Source: Steromphala cineraria (taxonomy: Eukaryota; Mollusca; Gastropoda; Trochida; Trochidae). From it: 64,000 nucleotides of DNA. Below are positions 61,301-64,000 of this stretch, one piece after another; within the stretch, counting starts at the first letter, position 1; every line of letters begins with the position of its first letter. A model generated the notes under the pieces. That model was not told where the DNA came from. It saw only the letters and a list, made by a program, of their open reading frames with translations, and ran no database searches. The DNA is taken from positions 52,863,727 through 52,927,726 of the forward strand of contig OU744732.1 in NCBI GenBank assembly GCA_916613615.1. Direction: 5' to 3'. The translations under genes were made by a program, and so were the position numbers.

Positions 61301-63641
61301 TTCTCTTAAGCAGAATCAATGCGATGATACTTGCTTGAAAACGATACTAGCTATATATCAATGTCGAAGCGTCATCTTCCTTGAATAAAGAAGTTGTAAA
61401 TCACATTCATCACCTAAAGTTTAAAATTTATTAGGAGTGAGTGAGTTATTATTTTACTCCGCTTGGGCAATATTTCAGCCATTAGCGGCCACAAAATAGT
61501 TCGTAGTCAATTTTCATCCTGTATTATCAGTGTACTTGTATCTACAAAGTTCCTACAAAATCCTGATATCCATCACAGGCTCATCGGGAACAGCTAGATA
61601 GCCATATATAAAGCATACATTATTCATCGTATGAAATGTCGTTGTGCATGAACCGATTGCAGATTATTTCGAACTTGACGCTCCTGTCATACGGGTACTG
61701 CCAATTTTGCAACCGATAAATTGGAATGTTATATATGGATATTAGCTAAGAGGCACTTGCCTTGAAAGATATGTGCTGAATGATGAATACTTTTTATTGA
61801 TACATTATTTTGCATTTTCCTTATCATTTCTCTGTATTTCTCATCAAAATGCAACATTTAGACTAAAATAATTTATTTTACAAGATTTGTTTTGAAATGA
61901 CATCGATGCTTCCTTTGTAAACATCGACTCGCTTGACTGGCTCGGCTGGCAGATATTTACCATCTTACTTGCCTGTGATTGATTCATTGTGTTTCCACGT
62001 TCATGTCATATATATCTGTATACATATATTTTCGCGAGGTTAAATATTCGCGCAAAAGACTTTTGCGCGAATTGCGCGAAAATTAAACCCCCGCGAAATA
62101 TAATGATTCTACAAATACATATAATGTAGGGGGATGTTCTTTTTCTCTATTCAAATTTTTTATTGTCCTCTTATTCGGGTACTGCCAATATTGCTCGAAT
62201 TAGTTTTAGCTGGTTAATTTTGACGACAAAGTACAACTTTACTAAAAATATAAAGGATGACGAAGTAGTTACGTGTATACAGTTACGATTATGTAGCCGG
62301 ATGAACTGTTTCATTTTTCATAACCCTGTATTTTTTAAAATTGTGAATGCGCCATACAGTGTAATGTAAAACGCTTTTTATGACCAATTATTAAAAATTT
62401 CAGACAATCGTTTAAGTTGATTTAAGATATATGCACATTTAAACTTTTTATTAGCAAACAACCAATGTTTTTGAAATAACGATCATATCTTTCCGAAAAA
62501 GGACTTAGAATAAGCTGACATTTAGAAATGGAAAAGGAAAGTAAAATTGATGATAAACTATCTTTTCGTTACAAAGGCGTCTCTACATATCAACATTTCT
62601 TAAGATCAAGGTCGTTTGAATGACAAACAACATCTTAAAACCGCTTCTGTGCATTGCAAAATTTTTCTATGAGTTATACGTTAGATAGATTTTCTTTAAC
62701 CAAATCTTAGTGTTTGAGTAAAGTAAATGAAATGTTCAACTTAATCTTGGTGAACTTTCGTCATATTAAAATCAGAAACTATAAAACCGCAAATTGCAAA
62801 TTATATTTCCGCTTAAAATAATGTTACAAGAAGCATTCAATTGAATACATAACAATTCTGTAAGAATGATATGTAGCAGTCAGAAAAACAAATCATCTCA
62901 AAGGGGTTCTGTTATTAAAGTTAAGTATGCAGTTGTAATGGATTCGCTATGAAGAAATGATTCTTATAAGAAGGATACACATACGTAAATGGATCTATCA
63001 GAAAATAAATTTAGCTTTAAAGGTCTGTAAGACGAAATATAAGCCCTGAATCATGAGCAGCTGTAAATGGTTCTTTAAGAATCAGCTGTAACGTGTTAAG
63101 CTCGAAGGATAATCAGCTGTTTGTGGTTCTGTAAGAAGATAAGATCAGCCGTAAAGGGTTCTGTGAGAAGAATATACAGCTGTCGAAAATGAATTCATCT
63201 GTAAAGTATTCTGTAAGATGAAAAATCAGCTCTAAAGGGTTCTTTGATATGGAGCTGTAATAGGTTCTGTAAGATAAGAAAATAAGCTGTTAAGGATTCT
63301 GTAAGATAAGAAAATCAGCTGTTACGGATTCTGTAGGATAAGAAAATAAGCTGTAAAGGATTCTGTAAGATAAGAAAATCAGCTGTTAAGGATTCTGTAA
63401 GATAAGAAAATCAGCTGTTAAGGATTCTGTAAGAAGAAACATCACATCTATAGAAGGATATGCAGCTGTAAATGGTTCTGTAAGAATAAGCAGTTGTACA
63501 AGAAACCGAAAGTAGAAGCAGGTATTTGACGTACCTCGTATACCGTAAGACAGGCCGCTACGATGACGAACCCTACGTTGAAGAGGAGAAGGATAACAAG
63601 GGAGATAACAAGACATCCGTTCTGGGAACACTCCATGATTG
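40267..63641 (-). CDS. CLCN6: CLC-6-type endosomal chloride/proton exchanger (CLCN6 ortholog), 15 exons, partial at both ends
   Basis: Fifteen exons on the minus strand join in frame (1,636 bases, about 545 residues). They cover the channel domain from just before helix C through CBS1 into the following linker. Order: ECSQNGC segment, GSGIPEIK filter motif, GKEGP with gating glutamate, GAPIGG and SLEEGSSFW with proton glutamate, the ECRQ luminal loop, [27 protein letters not shown] filter, [23 protein letters not shown] with the pore tyrosine, and CBS1. CLC-6 rather than CLC-7 is indicated by [24 protein letters not shown] and [16 protein letters not shown]. The GSG serine is the residue linked to chloride preference. 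All junctions are GT-AG with compatible phases. The protein is expected in late endosomal membranes as a 2Cl-/H+ exchanger. The cytosolic N-terminus and helix B lie right of the window. CBS2 was not found. Confidence 0.95.
41034..41199 (-). CDS. CLCN6: CLCN6 exon n (first CBS domain)
   Basis: Encodes [39 protein letters not shown] and a polar tail [16 protein letters not shown]. AxDIM and HNVFPVVT are typical of CBS1 in CLC-6 (ASDIM and HHAFPVVT). Acceptor TTATTTTCAG, donor CAT|GTGAGT. Confidence 0.93.
42329..42435 (-). CDS. CLCN6: CLCN6 exon m (pore tyrosine, last transmembrane helix)
   Basis: Encodes [20 protein letters not shown] then [15 protein letters not shown] and two bases of an Arg codon. 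The Tyr in GLYDIH aligns with the conserved pore tyrosine (Y576 in human CLC-6). Acceptor AATTACACAG, donor CAG|GTAAGC. Confidence 0.95.
42590..42955 (+). pseudogene. LINE 3' end with zinc-knuckle remnant
   Basis: Encodes [30 protein letters not shown] and stops at GKNTGK-like FVKNTGK, followed by GGGCGGATGTAGGTCATC and a CACCTACCTACCTATACC tail. The spacing CxxC..HxxxxC resembles the C-terminal finger of I/R1-type LINEs. Antisense in CLC-6 intron l-m. Confidence 0.7.
43036..43102 (+). repeat. GTGAGTGAGTGAGTT dispersed repeat, copy 1
   Basis: GTGAGTGAGTGAGTTATTGT, then GCCGCTTGGGCAATATTGCAG and CCATTAGCGGCG. A second diverged copy is just upstream at 42970-43033 (GTGGGTGAGTTGGAG, AAATATTGTAAGCCATTAGC). 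Confidence 0.8.
43541..43764. mobile_element. hAT-like MITE in CLCN6 intron l-m
   Basis: A 224-bp element. The left arm CAGTCTAAGTAAACCTAGCC and the right arm GGCTAGGTTTACTTAGACTG are perfect inverted repeats for 20 bases and similar for about 39. The flanks GTTAGAGA and GTTTAGAGA look like an imperfect 8-bp duplication, which with CAG ends suggests hAT-type mobilisation. Confidence 0.75.
43845..44004 (-). CDS. CLCN6: CLCN6 exon l ([15 protein letters not shown])
   Basis: Encodes the end of a split Asn, [39 protein letters not shown] and [14 protein letters not shown]. This is the second half of the pseudo-symmetric transporter core. Acceptor TATTTTCAG, donor ATG|GTACGT. Confidence 0.95.
44458..44821 (-). 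mobile_element. TTAA MITE, copy 14 (reverse, in CLCN6 intron k-l)
   Basis: A 364-bp copy with intact inverted ends and TTAA borders. Since the family's forward direction is on the other strand, it lies parallel to CLC-6 transcription. Confidence 0.9.
44929..44972 (+). repeat. CATCAT trinucleotide microsatellite
   Basis: About 44 bases of (CAT)n with CAC interruptions in CLC-6 intron k-l. Confidence 0.9.
45137..45290 (-). CDS. CLCN6: CLCN6 exon k (VPSGLFVP filter motif)
   Basis: Encodes [25 protein letters not shown] followed by [20 protein letters not shown] and VGTFLT, ending with two bases of the next codon. GLFVP is the third anion-coordinating motif. Reading past the donor meets a stop at once, which supports ACAAA|GTAAGT. 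Acceptor CTCCCTTCAG. Confidence 0.95.
45814..45940 (-). CDS. CLCN6: CLCN6 exon j (luminal loop, [13 protein letters not shown])
   Basis: Encodes [20 protein letters not shown] and [22 protein letters not shown] plus one base. This is the most CLC-6-specific part of the protein. The loop before FCED is shorter than in vertebrates, where it bears several N-glycans; one sequon (NNT) is left here. Acceptor ATGATTCAG, donor AAG|GTATGA. Confidence 0.95.
46100..46255 (+). repeat. Short tandem repeat, about 15-bp unit, in CLCN6 intron i-j
   Basis: About ten diverged units such as AGTCCATAGATTTAT, AGTCCAAAGAGTCAT and GGTCATACTCCATAA. Confidence 0.75.
46573..46666 (-). CDS. CLCN6: CLCN6 exon i (helix before the luminal loop)
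   Basis: Encodes [20 protein letters not shown] and [11 protein letters not shown], matching VLESLLVSLVTTVVVF and LGECRQ of CLC-6. Acceptor TATTGTTAG, donor ATC|GTAAGA. Confidence 0.93.
47376..47480. repeat. ACTTCTTTATT foldback in CLCN6 intron h-i
   Basis: GATTATCAACTTCTTTATTG and CAATAAAAAAGTTGATAATC are inverted arms around GCGACGTTTCGTTATAG. Related foldbacks sit at 39.48, 54.41, 55.47 and 61.33 kb. Confidence 0.7.
47570..47739 (-). CDS. CLCN6: CLCN6 exon h (CRLWNALDL transmembrane helix)
   Basis: Encodes [20 protein letters not shown], then a glycine-rich helix [13 protein letters not shown] and a basic stretch [13 protein letters not shown]. Two donors are possible: GTATATAA at 47577 or GTAAGTAA at 47569. 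Only the second gives the phase needed to join Lys-Val-Leu-Glu in exon i, so I used it. Acceptor TATTTTTCAG. Confidence 0.9.
47975..48115 (+). repeat. 68-bp direct duplication in CLCN6 intron g-h
   Basis: TGAAAACCAGTTTCACACCA through CAAACGTCAATATTAG occurs twice in tandem with only a few differences. Confidence 0.85.
48331..48444 (-). CDS. CLCN6: CLCN6 exon g ([14 protein letters not shown])
   Basis: A 114-base, 38-codon exon with symmetrical phase 0 ends. It encodes [14 protein letters not shown], a short luminal segment and [11 protein letters not shown]. It matches LFCSMSATFTLNFF and LPGLLNFGEFK of CLC-6. Acceptor CATTTCAG, donor AAG|GTATGA. Confidence 0.94.
48569..48650 (+). pseudogene. 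tRNA-like sequence (SINE head or tRNA pseudogene)
   Basis: Box A TGGCTCAGATGGTAAAGCG and box B GGTTCGAATCC are well spaced, but the acceptor arms (ACCTCTA and TAATGGA) pair poorly. Probably a tRNA-derived SINE head inside CLC-6 intron f-g. Confidence 0.55.
49924..50553. mobile_element. CAGCTG-ended TIR element, copy 3 (full length, about 630 bp)
   Basis: Left end CTACAACTGCGTATCTAAAG and right end CTTAAGATACGCAGCTGTAG form inverted repeats extending through GTTTGTTCACTT for about 30 bases. No coding capacity. In CLC-6 intron f-g. Confidence 0.8.
50790..51215 (+). pseudogene. LINE 3' end, Tx1/L1-like zinc-knuckle remnant
   Basis: Encodes [21 protein letters not shown], then a stop and frame break. 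The CxxC...ETxxHLFWxC pattern is characteristic of L1/Tx1-type C-termini. Ends with a short 3'UTR and GAAATAAAAATGTAAATAAAA. Confidence 0.7.
53780..53965 (-). mobile_element. TTAA MITE, copy 15 (reverse, internally deleted)
   Basis: Left end TTAAAGGGGCAGTAGGACG. The sequence jumps from GTTAGGTGATGT to the TTCACACAAAAATGGCCGC region, so about 150 bases are missing, and the right end has decayed to CACCCTTTAAGG. Confidence 0.75.
54040..54250. repeat. Foldback-family element, partial third copy
   Basis: Shares AAAAGTGACGTCACGAACA, GAACTCGCTCTGAAACAATCG, TTGCTAGGCAAAAGTGATAT and GTCATGTGCACAA with the 35.2-kb copy. The CTCGCTCTCGCTCGGG turn is missing. Confidence 0.6.
54276..54361 (-). CDS. CLCN6: CLCN6 exon f (GAPIGG and proton glutamate)
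   Basis: Encodes [29 protein letters not shown]. The second Glu of SLEEG aligns with the internal proton glutamate of CLC exchangers (E267 in human CLC-6). Acceptor AATTACAG, donor ACG|GTATGT. Confidence 0.95.
54412..54552. repeat. ACTTCTTTATT foldback in CLCN6 intron e-f
   Basis: TTTGACAACTTCTTTATTTC and ATAAATAAAGAAGTTGTCAT are inverted arms; the inner arms CCGTTTCGACACA and TGTGTCGAAAG also pair. Confidence 0.68.
54959..55005 (-). CDS. CLCN6: CLCN6 exon e ([16 protein letters not shown] microexon)
   Basis: A 47-base exon completing Arg and encoding [15 protein letters not shown]. Vertebrate CLC-6 and CLC-7 have VSAGAAAGV here; this copy has Gly for the first Ala of the helix. Acceptor AATTTCAG, donor CAG|GTATGT, phases 2 to 1. 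Confidence 0.93.
55473..55605. repeat. ACTTCTTTATT foldback in CLCN6 intron d-e
   Basis: AAGGAAGACAAGAGTAATTTA mirrors AATTACTCTTGTCTTCCTT, with inner ACTTCTTTATTGTCAAA and TGTCAAATAAAAAAATTGG-like arms around GAAACGTCGCTAC. Confidence 0.68.
56250..58136 (+). pseudogene. 5'-truncated, frameshifted LINE with 3' end
   Basis: Translation reads [18 protein letters not shown], then [44 protein letters not shown] and, after a frameshift near 56805, [16 protein letters not shown] and LGIPFSSS: the ordered RT motifs. A later segment (57778-58050) has a CPMC...EFHFVLIC zinc-knuckle-like end. The tail is GGGCCGATGGCCTTCATGC then AAATAAACGACTTGAACTTG. It lies antisense in CLC-6 intron d-e and has at least two frame breaks. 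The endonuclease part is missing. Confidence 0.87.
58703..58761 (-). CDS. CLCN6: CLCN6 exon d (cytosolic loop)
   Basis: A 59-base exon encoding [19 protein letters not shown] and most of the next Arg, matching the FQSISLRKIQFNFPYFRSDR loop of vertebrate CLC-6. Acceptor GTTGTTCAG, donor CAG|GTATGT, phase 2 end. Confidence 0.92.
58855..58916 (+). repeat. GTGAGTGAGTGAGTT dispersed repeat, copy 2
   Basis: Same body as the 43.04-kb copy (CGCCGCTTGGGCAATATTTC then AGCCATTAGCGGCG), in CLC-6 intron c-d. Confidence 0.8.
59354..59498. repeat. Foldback element with CTCGCTCTCGCTCGGG turn
   Basis: A 145-bp palindrome in CLC-6 intron c-d: the arm TACTATGTTTACGACACTCG mirrors CGTGTCGTAAACATAGT, with outer arms ATATTCGTGCCCATG and CATGGACACTCATAT. 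The turn matches other foldbacks here. A half copy (ACTATGTTTACGACACGAG) lies at 20188-20210. Confidence 0.75.
59713..59780 (-). CDS. CLCN6: CLCN6 exon c (GKEGP gating glutamate)
   Basis: A 68-base exon encoding [19 protein letters not shown] and VPQ. The Glu in GKEGP is the external gating glutamate (E200 in human CLC-6), so coupled exchange is expected. Acceptor CTTCCCCAG, donor CAG|GTTAGT. Confidence 0.95.
60304..60897. mobile_element. CAGCTG-ended TIR element, copy 4 (about 594 bp)
   Basis: Left end GTAGAGCTGTGTATCTTAAG and right end CTTTTGGTATGCAGCTGTA are inverted repeats. The insertion ends 37 bases from the donor side of CLC-6 exon b. Confidence 0.8.
60935..61061 (-). CDS. CLCN6: CLCN6 exon b (GSGIPEIK selectivity motif)
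   Basis: Encodes [35 protein letters not shown] and the following helix to FSVAGG. GSGIP is the first anion-binding motif, with Ser as in chloride-preferring CLCs. Phase 0 start, phase 1 end; acceptor GTGTTTCAG, donor GTGAGA. It lies only 37 bases from the end of a 594-bp TIR element in the adjacent intron. Confidence 0.95.
61170..61228. repeat. Diverged copy of the AGAGGCAGCTCAGT hairpin
   Basis: AGAGAGGCAGCTCAGTCATG mirrors CACTGAGCTGCCTTTGTGG. Same inner arms and turn length as the hairpin at 29.45 kb. Confidence 0.65.
61430..61490 (+). repeat. GTGAGTGAGTT dispersed repeat, copy 3
   Basis: GAGTGAGTGAGTTATTATTT, CTCCGCTTGGGCAATATTTC and AGCCATTAGCGGCC, in CLC-6 intron a-b. Confidence 0.78.
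62030..62105. repeat. GCGCGAA-rich inverted repeat
   Basis: TTCGCGAGGTTAAATATTCG, CGCAAAAGACTTTTGCGCG and CCCCCGCGAAATATAA form nested short palindromes. A small repeat element is likely. In CLC-6 intron a-b. Confidence 0.6.
62895..63495 (+). repeat. Imperfect minisatellite, about 32-bp unit, beside CLCN6 exon a
   Basis: Units of the form AAAATCAGCTGTTAAGGATT-CTGTAAGATAAG. Five are nearly identical between 63270 and 63440; others are more diverged on both sides. The array ends about 40 bases from the exon. Confidence 0.85.
63535..63641 (-). CDS. CLCN6: CLCN6 exon a (ECSQNGC, helix C)
   Basis: The first CLC-6 exon in the window (minus strand). It encodes [10 protein letters not shown] and a hydrophobic helix ending in Val-Tyr-Glu. 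The acceptor is GTGGTCAG and the donor GAG|GTACGT; the first two bases complete a codon begun in an upstream exon outside the window. The polypyrimidine tract is weak, so the acceptor is less certain than the rest. Confidence 0.85.
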
Positions 63642-63821
63642 CTGACCACAGTCAAATTTTCACAACGTTTTCATGTTATGCTATTGATTTGCGTTACATC
63701 ATGAAGGTTTAAATGTCAGCGAGATGTATGATGAAGGAAAATCCCCATGGGTGTTATAGGTAACATTAAGTTTTGATTGTTATACAGCAAACAAACACCC
63801 ACACCCCGTAAGAAATAATGG

Positions 63822-63893
63822 GCCCCGTTATCAGAGATCCCATATGTATACTTACTCTTAATAAGTATACACAGGGGGGTCTCTCATAGCGGG
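63822..63893. repeat. Short hairpin repeat at the right edge
   Basis: CCCCGTTATCAGAGATCCC mirrors the later GGGTCTCTCATAGCGGGG, with inner arms GTATACTTA and TAAGTATAC. About 72 bp. Confidence 0.7.
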
Positions 63894-64000
63894 GATAATG
63901 TAGGAAATTTATTATTATTCATTATTTCATTATTTTCATATCTCCCTAGATTTTATGATAAAATGCTTTTACTGAGGTTTATGTTGTTTTATGTGGTTCC

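Larger units (their letters stand above)
61062..63534 (-). other. CLCN6 intron a-b
   Basis: Holds an imperfect minisatellite (62895-63495), a GTGAGTGAGTT gastropod-type repeat (61430-61488), a hairpin-type insert (61170-61228) and a GCGCGAA-rich inverted repeat near 62030-62100. The rest is AT-rich without recognisable features. Confidence 0.8.

Noticed and set aside
40267..63641. Assignment to CLC-7 instead of CLC-6
   Set aside because: The luminal loop, ECSQ.GC segment and [13 protein letters not shown] block match CLC-6; CLC-7 differs at these places.

Overview
This window looks like nuclear DNA of a mollusc, probably a gastropod. It is AT-rich and intron-rich, with GT-AG splice sites and very low gene density, and is packed with short non-autonomous transposons. 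Two points suggest Gastropoda. One is a peptide precursor of the NdWFamide type, a family described in Aplysia and Lymnaea. The other is a dispersed repeat starting GTGAGTGAGTGAGTT, similar to one I associate with abalone-like gastropods. The taxon is inferred, not proven.

Two protein-coding genes are well supported. (1) On the + strand, 8.4-26.85 kb, is a small neuropeptide gene: TATA box, first coding exon with signal peptide and NWYGKR, a 12.4-kb intron, second coding exon to the stop at 21145, and a probable separate 3'UTR exon with AATAAA. The predicted 80-residue precursor would release the amidated tripeptide Asn-Trp-Tyr-NH2, a Phe-to-Tyr variant of NdWFamide. (2) On the - strand, 63.64 kb down to 40.27 kb, are fifteen exons (1,636 coding bases, about 545 residues) of a CLC-6-type endosomal chloride/proton exchanger. 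They run from just before helix C into the linker after CBS1. The N-terminus lies beyond the right edge. I did not find the CBS2/C-terminal exons.

Layout: 0-8.3 kb, intergenic with MITEs, two tandem arrays and a foldback; 8.4-26.9 kb, peptide gene with repeats in its introns (SINE, MITEs, LINE fragment, a TIR element); 26.9-40 kb, intergenic with a pentanucleotide array, degraded LINEs, a TIR element with a 6-bp duplication, a nested insertion and one unassigned exon-like ORF; 40.3-63.6 kb, the CLC-6 gene with introns full of mobile DNA; 63.6-64 kb, a further CLC-6 intron.

The dominant element is a roughly 365-bp MITE with TTAAAGGGGCAGTAGCACG inverted ends and TTAA at both borders, seen in 15 copies or fragments plus one stub. 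Two other TIR families, several foldbacks and at least six LINE remnants make up most of the rest. The two genes have no evident functional link. No bacterial, CRISPR or viral features were seen.
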